Positions 1-7,849 of a DNA stretch of 56,732 bases are shown piece after piece. The notes beneath the pieces are model-generated. The model was not told where the DNA came from. It was given only the letters and a program-made list of their open reading frames with translations, and did no database searches. Position 1 is the first letter of the stretch. Every line of letters begins with the position of its first letter. The stretch spans positions 1-56,732 of the forward strand of contig JAQXCD010000012.1 in the NCBI GenBank assembly GCA_029252045.1, given 5' to 3'. The position numbers and the translations under genes are program-made. The DNA is from Sulfitobacter sp. GTDB taxonomy: Bacteria > Pseudomonadota > Alphaproteobacteria > Rhodobacterales > Rhodobacteraceae.

Positions 1-52
1 CAAGCGCAACCTTGGCTTTGAAATCGGGCGAATGGTTCTTTCGTTTTGTCAT
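1..52 (-). CDS. IS3-family transposase OrfA, N-terminal fragment
   Basis: The minus strand from 52 encodes MTKRKNHSPDFKAKVAL before the window ends. This matches the conserved start of the helix-turn-helix OrfA subunit of IS3-family transposases, which often begins MTKRRNHSP-FKA-VAL. OrfA binds the element ends, and by a programmed frameshift it is fused to OrfB, which carries the DDE catalytic domain. Only 17 residues are visible, so whether the element is intact is unknown. A purine-rich stretch (GAAAGAAG) lies upstream as a possible ribosome site. Confidence 0.72.
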   Translation of the reverse strand, partial: MTKRKNHSPDFKAKVAL

Positions 53-119
53 TTGGGATCACTTCTTTCGTCATGCAATCCACCTTAACAACTGGTCCGA
101 AAATCCGCGACCACCTCTG
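1..119 (-). mobile_element. End of an IS3-family insertion sequence (partial, cut by window edge)
   Basis: Read on the minus strand, this stretch holds an untranslated IS-like leader of about 65 nt and then an ATG at 52 that opens a transposase OrfA. On its other side the flgD reading frame picks up abruptly at about 120, which makes this the element-host junction. The exact terminal inverted repeat and target duplication cannot be fixed, because the other end lies outside the window. The junction is somewhere between 113 and 122; a TG-type end would be at 113. The IS3-family assignment rests on the transposase N-terminus only. Confidence 0.7.
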
Positions 120-656
120 ACCCCTCTGGAACCGTTGGATAGCTCTGAATACGCCGCACAATTGGCGCAATTCTCGATGGTTGAACAACAGGTCCTTTCG
201 AACGATTTGCTAACGGCGCTGGCCGCCCAACTTGGCAGCGGCACCATGGGGCAGATGGCTGGATGGATCGGGATGGAGGGGCGGACCACTGCTCCGGTTC
301 TGTTTGACAACGCGCCTGTCACTGTATTGCCGGAACCGCCCGTCGGGGCGCAGGAAATGGAACTGGTGGTTTATGACGCACAAGACCGCGAAGTAGACCG
401 CGGCGCACTGCCGGTGTCTACCGCTCCGGTTCTGTGGGCAGGCGTACAAGAAAACGGCTCGCCCCTTCCGACAGGTCTTTACCGGTTCGAGATTGAGGCA
501 AAGGGTACCGGTGGCGGTACCCTCACGGCCACACCGGCCAGTACATATGCGCGTATCATTGAAGTTCAAAATATTGGGGCCGAAGCGCAGGTGATTTTCG
601 CAGGCGGTGGCGCAGCGCCAGCCGCCAGTATTACCGCACTTCGGGAAGGAACCTAG
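120..656 (+). pseudogene. flgD: flgD, flagellar hook-capping protein, 5'-truncated by the IS
   Basis: From about codon 120 onward the frame reads PLEPLDSSEYAAQLAQFS, VEQQVLSNDLL and then a beta-rich C-terminal part. This is the FlgD pattern: the conserved N-terminal segment followed by the FlgD Ig-like/Tudor region. FlgD forms the scaffold cap for flagellar hook assembly. About 35-45 N-terminal residues, including the usual start and the conserved QNQD stretch just before this point, are missing. The frame stays open leftward into the insertion sequence to a TTG at 12, but that part is antisense to the transposase and has no ribosome site. I infer a disrupted gene. Its stop overlaps the convergent oxidase gene by 3 nt. 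Confidence 0.78.
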
Positions 657-1981
657 CGATCAGCCATCCAGTAATGTGCGTAAGCCAAAGGAATGACCGC
701 GCGGCGAAAACGCCCGAGACCAAACCGGCGTAACGGACTACGCAAGGCTTGTGGGTGATTTAGATCAGGGGATTTTCCTTGCACCAGCTGCGACAGTAAT
801 GCGCCAGCATAGCTACCCATGGCAACACCGTTGCCGTGGTAACACATTCCAGCCCAAAGGCCCGCGTGATCAGGCACCGCCCCTACAAACGGCAGCTTGT
901 TTCGCGCGAGGCAGACCATACCAGACCAACCATGTGTCGCCTCTACATGCCGCCACGCGGGGAACATTGCATCAAAATCGGCGCGGACTCGGGCTGCCGC
1001 GCGCGCTTCGGCTTTTGCACCGGTAAACACGCCGCCACGCATGCCAAAAAGGAACCGGCGATCTGGCATCAAACGAAAGTAGTGCAGCAGATGCCGTGTG
1101 TCATAGGCCATCTGATCAGACGTCCATCCGGCCTCACCAAGTTCATCTTGGCTCATCGGGCGGGTCACAATTACGTTGGACTGGCTAGGCAAATAGCGGT
1201 CGGACAGCCAGCGTGGCACATCATCCGAGGAATAACCATTTGTCGCCAGAATGACCTGATCCGCCTGCACGGTGTGCCCGTTGCTCTGAAAGACCCAGCC
1301 ATCCTGACTCTGTGCGATATCTTTAACCGGACTGCTTTCAAAAATGCGCGCACCCGCAGTTTTGGCCGATTGGGCTAATCCGCACAGATATTTACGCGGG
1401 TTAAGCCCAAATCCTGCCTGTACCGTAAGCCCACCATGGAAAGGACCGGCCATGCCCAGCGCTGGAAGATCACCAGCGCGATGAAGTTGGTGATCAACGC
1501 CGTAATTCTCTTGGATCGTTGCAGCATGCGCCTCCAGTGCCGCCATGTCTTTGGGGCGATGCGCAAGGGACGTCTCACCAGCAGAATGGCGGTCAATCTC
1601 GATGCTGTGCGCGGCCACAATCTGTTCGACCAGATTGACCGCCGCCAATTCAGTTCGACGGAAATCAACTCGGCCATTGCGCCCAAACCGGCGGTCAAGA
1701 ACGGCATCTTCGACCATCCCGCCCCCCAGACAGCAAAAGCCGCCGTTCCGGCCCGATGCCCCCCAACCGATCTTCTCGGCCTCCAGAACGGTCACGCTTA
1801 TACCTGATTGCGCCAGGTGAAGTGCCGCAGACAGGCCGGTAAAACCGCCGCCAATCACAGCTACATCCGTTCGTGTACTTTCCGCGACTGTGCCGTACCT
1901 GTCGCCCTCGTAGCTCGCATTCCACCAACAGCCTGCGCGCGGACCGTGCCCGTAAGCGTAAGCATCAAAAATCCGCTTCAC
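653..1981 (-). CDS. FAD-dependent amine oxidoreductase, PuuB/OrdL-like
   Basis: This 442-residue protein of the DAO family has an N-terminal dinucleotide-binding fold (VAVIGGGFTGLSAALHLA, about residues 41-58) followed by the WGASGRNGG segment typical of gamma-glutamylputrescine oxidase and related FAD amine oxidases. Such enzymes oxidise an amine to an aldehyde with release of ammonia and peroxide. It starts with GTG at 1981, which overlaps the TGA of potI (GTGA), so it is translationally coupled as the last gene of the pot operon. The context points to a polyamine derivative or another amine as substrate. No glutamate-putrescine ligase (puuA) is present here, so gamma-glutamylputrescine oxidase is likely but not proven. 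Confidence 0.85.
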   Translation of the reverse strand: MKRIFDAYAYGHGPRAGCWWNASYEGDRYGTVAESTRTDVAVIGGGFTGLSAALHLAQSGISVTVLEAEKIGWGASGRNGGFCCLGGGMVEDAVLDRRFGRNGRVDFRRTELAAVNLVEQIVAAHSIEIDRHSAGETSLAHRPKDMAALEAHAATIQENYGVDHQLHRAGDLPALGMAGPFHGGLTVQAGFGLNPRKYLCGLAQSAKTAGARIFESSPVKDIAQSQDGWVFQSNGHTVQADQVILATNGYSSDDVPRWLSDRYLPSQSNVIVTRPMSQDELGEAGWTSDQMAYDTRHLLHYFRLMPDRRFLFGMRGGVFTGAKAEARAAARVRADFDAMFPAWRHVEATHGWSGMVCLARNKLPFVGAVPDHAGLWAGMCYHGNGVAMGSYAGALLSQLVQGKSPDLNHPQALRSPLRRFGLGRFRRAVIPLAYAHYWMADR

Positions 1982-2796
1982 GCGCTCCGCTCGGCCGCCT
2001 GTGCATCCTTTTGCGCGCGCACCGAATTGCGCTTGGAGATGAGAGAGGCGCTGATGACGCCAATCGTCACGATGCCGATCATCATTGTCGATAGTGCGTT
2101 AATTTCGGGCGAAACACCGAGACGCACAGAGCTCCAGATTTTGATGGGCAGAGTCGTGGAAGAGGGGCCGGAAACAAATGACGCGATTACAAGATCATCG
2201 AGGCTGAGTGTGAACGCCAAGAGCCATCCGGAAATTACCGCAGGTGCAATGATTGGTAACGTAACCAACCGGAAAGCGTCAAAGCGGTTGCACCCCAGAT
2301 CAAGCGCCGCCTCCTCAAGAGAGCGGTCAAAGCTGACCAGACGCGACGACACCACAACTGACACATAGCACATTGCGAAAGTCGTATGCGCCAACACGAT
2401 CGTGAGGACGCCACGGTCCAGCCCGATGCCGATAAACAGCAACAGCAAAGACAGTCCCGTGATCACTTCGGGCATCACCAGCGGTGCGTAGATCATGCCG
2501 GAAAACACCGTGCGCCCCATAAATCGCCCGCCGTTGACCAGCACATACGCCGCCATCGTGCCCAGCACTGTGGCCAATGTAGATGATAGGACGGCCACCT
2601 TGATGGTTACAACAGCCGCATCAAGGAATGCCTGATCGCGCAACAACTCCCCGTACCATTTTGTCGAAAAGCCGGCCCAGACCGTGACCAGTTTGGATTC
2701 GTTAAAACTGTAGATCACCAGCAGGATCATCGGCAGGTAGAGAAAGGCAAAGCCAAGGGTCAGCGCCGTGATGTTGAAAGGGCTGAGACGTTTCAT
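1978..2796 (-). CDS. potI: Putrescine ABC transporter permease PotI
   Basis: This inner-membrane permease of 272 residues has about six hydrophobic segments and the ABC permease EAA loop (EEAALDLGCNRFDAF, followed by LPIIAPAV). The start is ATG at 2796, which gives MKRLSPFNITAL; longer in-frame starts run into potH. That ATG overlaps the TGA of potH (ATGA), and its own TGA overlaps the start of the downstream oxidase. It would pair with PotH to form the translocation channel driven by PotG. The length and sequence fit the PotI/PotC branch. Confidence 0.9.
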   Translation of the reverse strand: MKRLSPFNITALTLGFAFLYLPMILLVIYSFNESKLVTVWAGFSTKWYGELLRDQAFLDAAVVTIKVAVLSSTLATVLGTMAAYVLVNGGRFMGRTVFSGMIYAPLVMPEVITGLSLLLLFIGIGLDRGVLTIVLAHTTFAMCYVSVVVSSRLVSFDRSLEEAALDLGCNRFDAFRLVTLPIIAPAVISGWLLAFTLSLDDLVIASFVSGPSSTTLPIKIWSSVRLGVSPEINALSTMMIGIVTIGVISASLISKRNSVRAQKDAQAAERSA

Positions 2797-3668
2797 CCTT
2801 CTGCCTCCGCCTGTTTTTGCTGGTTCCGCTGGAACAGAACGATGGGAACAATCAGGATCAACAGCAAGATCACAGCCACCGCAGAGGCGACAGGCCAATC
2901 GCGGTTGTTAAAGAACTCTTCAAACAGGACCTTACCGATCATCAATGTACCTGACCCACCCAACAGCGACGGGATAACGAATTCACCCAGTGCAGGGATG
3001 AAGACCAGAAAACAACCTGCGATTATACCGTTTTTCGACAACGGCACAGTAACCAGCCAAAAGGCAGACATGCGCGAACAGCCGAGGTCTTCTGCGGCTT
3101 CGATCAGACTGTCATCCATGCGGTCGAGGGCGGCATAGATCGGCAGGATCATAAACGGCAGGTAAGTGTAAACGATGCCGATATAGACGGCGATGTTGGT
3201 GTTCAGGATGGTCAGCGGTTCCGAGATCACCCCCAGCCACATCAGGAGTTGGTTCAACAGGCCCTCATTGCTGAGAATGCCAATCCACGCATAAACGCGG
3301 ATCAGGAACGAGGTCCAGAACGGCAGGATGACTAGCATCATAAGCGTGGCGCGCCACTCTTCCGGCGCGCGGGCCATGCTGTAAGCGATCGGATATCCCA
3401 CAAGGAGTGTCAGGACTGTTGAGATCAGCGCAATTTTAAGGCTGCTGAGGTATGCTTTGTAGTAGAGGTCATCCGTGGTCAGAAACACAAAGTTCTCGAA
3501 GTCGAGGCCCTGTATCAGCGCAGTAAATCCATCTTTCATCGTCGGCGCATAGGGTGGAATAGCCAGCGCAGCATCCGACAGCGAGATTTTGAAAACGATC
3601 AGGAAAGGAATCAGAAACAGCGCCACAAGCCATGTGTAAGGCACTGCAATCATAGCAAATCTACGCAT
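2793..3668 (-). CDS. potH: Putrescine ABC transporter permease PotH
   Basis: This 291-residue integral membrane protein begins MRRFAMIAVPYTWLVALFLI, with an immediate first transmembrane helix. The EAA loop is EAAEDLGCSRMSAFWLVTVP. It is the PotB/PotH-type partner of PotI. The gene lies 49 nt downstream of potG and overlaps potI by 4 nt, consistent with one potF-G-H-I-oxidase transcript. The order is the same as in the enterobacterial potFGHI operon, which supports putrescine import. Confidence 0.9.
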   Translation of the reverse strand: MRRFAMIAVPYTWLVALFLIPFLIVFKISLSDAALAIPPYAPTMKDGFTALIQGLDFENFVFLTTDDLYYKAYLSSLKIALISTVLTLLVGYPIAYSMARAPEEWRATLMMLVILPFWTSFLIRVYAWIGILSNEGLLNQLLMWLGVISEPLTILNTNIAVYIGIVYTYLPFMILPIYAALDRMDDSLIEAAEDLGCSRMSAFWLVTVPLSKNGIIAGCFLVFIPALGEFVIPSLLGGSGTLMIGKVLFEEFFNNRDWPVASAVAVILLLILIVPIVLFQRNQQKQAEAEG

Positions 3669-3717
3669 AAACTTACCTCCCCACAGGCCACATCATACAT
3701 AAGGGACAAAACATACT

Positions 3718-4881
3718 TCATTCGGCCAGCAACACGCCGGCTGTGGCATTCCACCTGATCCAGACCGGGTCTTCCCAAGTAATATTGCGACGCGACAAAC
3801 GGCGGGTGTTGGCGGTCTGCGCCTTGATGATCTGCCCTCCGGGCAATTCAACGTGATAGGTGCTCAGGTTACCCAGATAGGCAATGTCCAGCACTTTACC
3901 CTGAACGGCATTCTCGGCCTCTTCGGGTTTTTCCTTGGTGATGCTGATTTTTTCAGGGCGGATCGCCAGATGACATTCCTGCCCGTCCGTAAACGGACGC
4001 TCCGAAGTCGCCAAAATAGGGGCCTGATTGCCCCCCCAATCCACGAAGTATTTGTCTGGCCCGGCGGCTTTTGCCTTGCCTGTGATAATGTTCACATCGC
4101 CAATGAAATCAGCGACATAAACGCTGTTCGGCCCTTCGTAAATGCCACCCGGTGTGGCCACCTGAATGATACGACCTTCGTCCATCACAGCCACCCGCGA
4201 AGCGACAGTCATTGCCTCCTCCTGATCGTGGGTCACAATCACAAAGGTGGTGCCAGTGGTTTCCTGAATATCCATCAGCTCGAACTGGGTATCCTGGCGC
4301 AGTTTCTTGTCCAGCGCGCCCAATGGCTCGTCCAACAGCAGCAGTTTGGGCCCTTTTGCAAGGCTACGGGCTAGGGCCACACGCTGGCGCTGACCACCGG
4401 AAATCTGGTGCGGCTTGCGGCGTGCAAACTTTTCAAGCCGGACAAGTTTCAGCATCTCGGTTACGCGTGCGTCGATCTTGTCTTTCGGCAGCTTGTCGCG
4501 GCGCAGACCAAAAGCGATGTTTTCATAAACGCTAAGGTGCGGAAACAAGGCGTAGGACTGGAACATCATGTTCACAGCACGCTGGTTTGGCGGGACCGCA
4601 GCAATATCCTGACCGGCGAGTTCGATCGTGCCCTCGGTAACCGTCTCAAACCCGGCAAGCATCCGCATCATCGTTGTTTTGCCGCAGCCCGAAGGCCCCA
4701 GCAACGCAAAAAACTCGCGTGTGTAGATGTCGAGGGTCAGATCATCGATGGCAACAAAGTCACCAAATCGCTTGGTGACATTCTTAAACCGGATCAGCGG
4801 CTTTTCGTCAGGATCGGTCCAAGGCGAAAACTCTTTTATCGATGTGTCAGGTGATGGTTTCGCCACAAGGTCGCCCCGCAA
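3718..4881 (-). CDS. potG: Putrescine ABC transporter ATP-binding protein PotG
   Basis: This cytoplasmic ATPase of up to 387 residues has Walker A GPSGCGKTT, the Q-loop FQSYALFPH, signature motif ISGGQRQRVALARSLA, Walker B LLLLDEPLGALD and switch histidine VTHDQEEA, then a C-terminal TOBE-like domain. Two starts are possible: TTG at 4881, or GTG at 4866 giving an AKPSPDTS N-terminus. The GTG has a GGGGCGAC stretch just upstream and may be the real one. A strong GC hairpin lies between this gene and potF. Confidence 0.9.
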   Translation of the reverse strand: MRGDLVAKPSPDTSIKEFSPWTDPDEKPLIRFKNVTKRFGDFVAIDDLTLDIYTREFFALLGPSGCGKTTMMRMLAGFETVTEGTIELAGQDIAAVPPNQRAVNMMFQSYALFPHLSVYENIAFGLRRDKLPKDKIDARVTEMLKLVRLEKFARRKPHQISGGQRQRVALARSLAKGPKLLLLDEPLGALDKKLRQDTQFELMDIQETTGTTFVIVTHDQEEAMTVASRVAVMDEGRIIQVATPGGIYEGPNSVYVADFIGDVNIITGKAKAAGPDKYFVDWGGNQAPILATSERPFTDGQECHLAIRPEKISITKEKPEEAENAVQGKVLDIAYLGNLSTYHVELPGGQIIKAQTANTRRLSRRNITWEDPVWIRWNATAGVLLAE

Positions 4882-4897
4882 GTGAAAAAGTGGAAAG

Positions 4898-4920
4898 GGC
4901 GGGGCCGCAGTGGCCCCGCC
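4898..4920 (-). other. GC-rich intercistronic hairpin after potF
   Basis: There are perfect 9-bp arms, GGCGGGGCC at 4898-4906 and GGCCCCGCC at 4912-4920, with a 5-nt loop, placed 19 nt past the potF stop. On the minus strand it is followed by a pyrimidine-rich run (CTTTCCACTTTTTC). Such a hairpin behind a binding-protein gene commonly protects the upstream mRNA or partly stops transcription, so that binding protein exceeds permease. That role is inference here. Confidence 0.7.
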
Positions 4921-4938
4921 TATAGGATTCGATCCGGC

Positions 4939-6024
4939 TTAGATACCGGATTTGATCTTGGTCCAGGCGCGGGTCACGACACGCTGGACTTTTGGTGCGT
5001 AGGGTGTGGTTGTGAACAGGTTGTCCAGTGTTTCCGCACTCGGGTAGATCGCGGGATCACCCATCACGTCTTCGATCAGGAATTCCTGCGACGCTTTATT
5101 ACCATTGGCGTAATAAACGTAGTTCGACGCTACGGCCATGTTTTCAGCGTCCATGATGAAATTCAGGAACTTGTGCGCACCGTCAACGTTTGGCGCGTCA
5201 ACTGGAATAGCCATCTGGTCAAACCACATCTGTGCACCCTCTTTTGGTGCATTAAAGGCAATCTCTACACCATTTTCCGCCTCGACCGCACGGTCGCGCG
5301 CTTGCAGAATGTCGCCAGACCAGCCAACCGCCACGCAGATATCACCATTCGCCAGTGCCTGAATATACTCGGAGCTGTGGAATTTCTGGATATAGGGACG
5401 AATTGCCAGCAGCGCCTCTTCCGCCTTAGCGATGTCTTCATACTCATGGCTATCCGGGTTCAGCCCCAGATATTTCATCGCCATCGGCAGCATTTCGGCA
5501 GGCGCATCAAGGAAGTGCACACCGCAGTCTGCAAGCTTGGACATGTTGTCAGGGTTCATGACCAGCTCAAGTGAATCAATCGGCGCATCTTCACCGAGGA
5601 TTTCTTTGACCTTACCGACATTCGCGCCGATACCTGTGGTGCCCCACATGTAGTTGATGGAGTAGGCGTTTTCCGGATCGTACTGTTCGGTCCGCTTTGC
5701 GACGACATCCCACATGTTTTTCAGGTTCGGCAGTTTCGCGGTGTCCAGTTTCTGGAACGCACCCGCTGTAATCTGGCGCTGAAGGAAAGTGCCGGTCGGC
5801 ACAACAACATCATAGCCTGAGCCACCCGCCAGCATCTTGGTTTCCAACAGTTCGTTGCTGTCAAACACATCGTAGATGAGCTTGATGCCGGTTTCTTCTT
5901 CAAACTTCGCCAACAACGCTTCGTCGATATAGTCGGACCAGTTGTAAACGCGGACTTCTTCGGCCAGTGCTGTAGTCGCCAGAAGTGCCGCAGCGGCAGT
6001 GCCGGTCAAAAGTGTCTTGATCAT
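4939..6024 (-). CDS. potF: Putrescine-binding periplasmic protein PotF
   Basis: This 361-residue exported solute-binding protein has a signal peptide, MIKTLLTGTAAAALLATTALA, cleaved before EEVRVYNWSDYID. It carries PotF hallmarks along its length: VYDVFDSNE-like IYDVFDSNELLETKM, WGTTGIGANV, FLDAPAEMLP, HSSEYIQALANGDICVAVGW and a C-terminal TRAWTKIKSG. The start is the ATG at 6024, with GGAG eight nt upstream; longer in-frame starts have no signal peptide. It is the first gene of the leftward operon and captures putrescine for PotGHI. Confidence 0.93.
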   Translation of the reverse strand: MIKTLLTGTAAAALLATTALAEEVRVYNWSDYIDEALLAKFEEETGIKLIYDVFDSNELLETKMLAGGSGYDVVVPTGTFLQRQITAGAFQKLDTAKLPNLKNMWDVVAKRTEQYDPENAYSINYMWGTTGIGANVGKVKEILGEDAPIDSLELVMNPDNMSKLADCGVHFLDAPAEMLPMAMKYLGLNPDSHEYEDIAKAEEALLAIRPYIQKFHSSEYIQALANGDICVAVGWSGDILQARDRAVEAENGVEIAFNAPKEGAQMWFDQMAIPVDAPNVDGAHKFLNFIMDAENMAVASNYVYYANGNKASQEFLIEDVMGDPAIYPSAETLDNLFTTTPYAPKVQRVVTRAWTKIKSGI

Positions 6025-6249
6025 TGGTATACTCCGTGAAGGGAACCGGACTGTTGCCGGCATTGGCCATAAGGTGATCAAATTTTGCGGTCCTTGCCAA
6101 GGGATTTCATCCGATCGATGCCTGATCCTGTGCATTTTTGCGGAAATGTTAACCATAGCGACCACCAGTTCAAATTCTGCCTGATTGACCGCGCGAGAAT
6201 TTGATCATATTTTACCCGCAGCCGAACTCCAGCCTTACAGGTGCCCATT
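6025..6249. promoter_or_regulatory. Divergent potF / spuC promoter region with an inverted repeat pair
   Basis: This 225-nt region separates the two divergent polyamine units. It holds TGATCAAATT at 6075-6084 and its exact reverse complement AATTTGATCA at 6198-6207, one near each gene. Such a pair could be operators for a shared regulator acting on both promoters. No regulator gene is adjacent, so the binding protein is unknown. AT-rich possible -10 elements sit beside both copies. Confidence 0.5.
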
Positions 6250-7647
6250 ATGACCGTGATTTCGAACCATCTACCCACCGCCGAACTGCAAGCGCTCGAC
6301 GCAGCGCACCATATGCATCCGTTCACAACCAATAACGAATTGGCAGAGCGAGGCGCGCGCGTCATTACCAGCGGAAACGGCATTTACCTGCGTGACAGCG
6401 AGGGTAACGAAATTCTCGATGCTATGGCGGGGCTTTGGTGTGTAAACCTCGGATATGGCCGGGAAGAGCTGGTCAAAGTTGCTGCGCGCCAGATGCAGGA
6501 ATTGCCCTTCTACAACACTTTCTTCAACACCACCCACACCCCTGCTATCGCGCTGGCCGCCGAGCTGGCCAAGCTGGCGCCCGAAGGGCTGAACCACGTC
6601 TTCTTTGCCGGCTCCGGCTCTGAGGCGAATGATACAAACCTCCGGATGGTGCGGGTGTATTGGGCTGAAAAGGGCCACCCTGAGAAATCACACATAATCA
6701 GCCGTCTGAATGGCTATCACGGTTCGACGGTCGGATCGGGAAGTCTGGGCGGCATGACCTATATGCACGCGCAAGGCGGCTTGCCAATTCCCGGCATCCA
6801 CCACATCGGACAGCCTGACTGGTGGGCAGAAGGCGGCGATCACACGCCCGAAGCCTTCGGCCTTGCCCGTGCGCAAGAGCTGGAAGCGAAAATTCTTGAG
6901 CTGGGCGCCGATAAGGTCGCCGCGTTCATCGCGGAACCTGTGCAGGGCGCCGGCGGCGTGATTGTTCCGCCCAGCACCTACTGGCCCGAAATCCAGCGCA
7001 TCTGTGACAAATACAATGTTTTGATCATCGCTGATGAAGTGATTTGCGGTTTCGGCCGGACAGGCAACTGGTTCGGTTCAACCACCATGGGGATCAAGCC
7101 GCACATCATGACAATCGCCAAGGGCCTCAGCTCGGGCTATATGCCCATCGGCGGTTCGATTGTCTGTGACGAGGTTGCAGAAGTGATCAATGCGATCGAA
7201 TTCAACCATGGCTATACCTATTCCGGCCATCCGGTGTGTTCGGCTGTGGCGCTGGAGAATCTGCGAATCATGCAGGACGAAAATATTCTGGACCATGTGA
7301 ACAACGTGGCGGGGCCTGCTTTGCATGCCGCCGTTACGGCATTGTCCGAACATCCGCTGGTTGGCGGCATGAACATCAAGGGCATGATGGCCTCGCTTCC
7401 ATTGTCACCCAACAAGGAAACCCGCGCCAAGTTTGCTATGGATACCGGCACTGCCGGTTTCATGTGCCGCGAGCGGTGCTTTGCCAACAATCTGGTGATG
7501 CGCCATGTCGGTGACCGGATGATCATTTCTCCCCCATTGGTCATCACACCAGAGGAGATCGGAATCTTCCAAAAACGTGCACAAACCGCGTTGGATGAAA
7601 CGTACAAAGCGCTCAAAGATGGCGATATGCTGAAAGCTGCTTCCTGA
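6250..7647 (+). CDS. spuC: Class III aminotransferase, putrescine/polyamine type (SpuC-like)
   Basis: This PLP-dependent enzyme of 465 residues belongs to the omega-amine transaminase group. The PLP region shows ADEVICGFGRTG followed by Lys291 in TIAKGLSSGYMPIGG, and GSGSEANDTNLRMVR binds the cofactor phosphate. Family members move the amino group of putrescine, GABA or beta-alanine to pyruvate. ATG at 6250 is preferred over GTG at 6241, because AGGTG lies about nine nt before it. Lying divergent from potF and ahead of a second Pot importer, putrescine or a breakdown product is the likely substrate, but substrate cannot be read from sequence. Confidence 0.85.
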   Translation: MTVISNHLPTAELQALDAAHHMHPFTTNNELAERGARVITSGNGIYLRDSEGNEILDAMAGLWCVNLGYGREELVKVAARQMQELPFYNTFFNTTHTPAIALAAELAKLAPEGLNHVFFAGSGSEANDTNLRMVRVYWAEKGHPEKSHIISRLNGYHGSTVGSGSLGGMTYMHAQGGLPIPGIHHIGQPDWWAEGGDHTPEAFGLARAQELEAKILELGADKVAAFIAEPVQGAGGVIVPPSTYWPEIQRICDKYNVLIIADEVICGFGRTGNWFGSTTMGIKPHIMTIAKGLSSGYMPIGGSIVCDEVAEVINAIEFNHGYTYSGHPVCSAVALENLRIMQDENILDHVNNVAGPALHAAVTALSEHPLVGGMNIKGMMASLPLSPNKETRAKFAMDTGTAGFMCRERCFANNLVMRHVGDRMIISPPLVITPEEIGIFQKRAQTALDETYKALKDGDMLKAAS

Positions 7648-7657
7648 GCTACCGATC

Positions 7658-7690
7658 CGGACGCAAAAATTTTGCGTCCGATGCTCTTTT
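7658..7690 (+). terminator. Intrinsic terminator after the aminotransferase gene
   Basis: Perfect arms CGGACGCAAAA and TTTTGCGTCCG enclose a single A, followed by ATGCTCTTTT. It lies 10 nt past the stop codon and probably separates the aminotransferase transcript from the downstream transporter operon. Confidence 0.7.
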
Positions 7691-7695
7691 CAGCA

Positions 7696-7736
7696 GGCGA
7701 TTTGACTAAAAATATTCAAAATTTAGTCAGATCGCC
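7696..7736. promoter_or_regulatory. 15-bp inverted repeat upstream of the second transporter operon
   Basis: GGCGATTTGACTAAA (7696-7710) and TTTAGTCAGATCGCC (7722-7736) are complementary over 15 positions with one T-G pair, around an 11-nt AT-rich spacer. It could be a second terminator stem, but no T-run follows. It could equally be an operator: the core is TGACTAAA-N11-TTTAGTCA. It lies about 115 nt before the start of the ATPase gene. Confidence 0.5.
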
Positions 7737-7849
7737 CTGAATCGCGCCATTCTTCCCAAAAACAGCTTTATCCAGTTGCAAACGGCCACGCGCATGCGTT
7801 TAGTTCACTGCAACATTAAAAATAATAGCGACCACGGGGAGCCATAAAT

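Noticed and set aside
12..119. Open N-terminal extension of the flgD frame
   Set aside because: It begins with TTG inside the IS and is antisense to the transposase, so it is not a native FlgD N-terminus.
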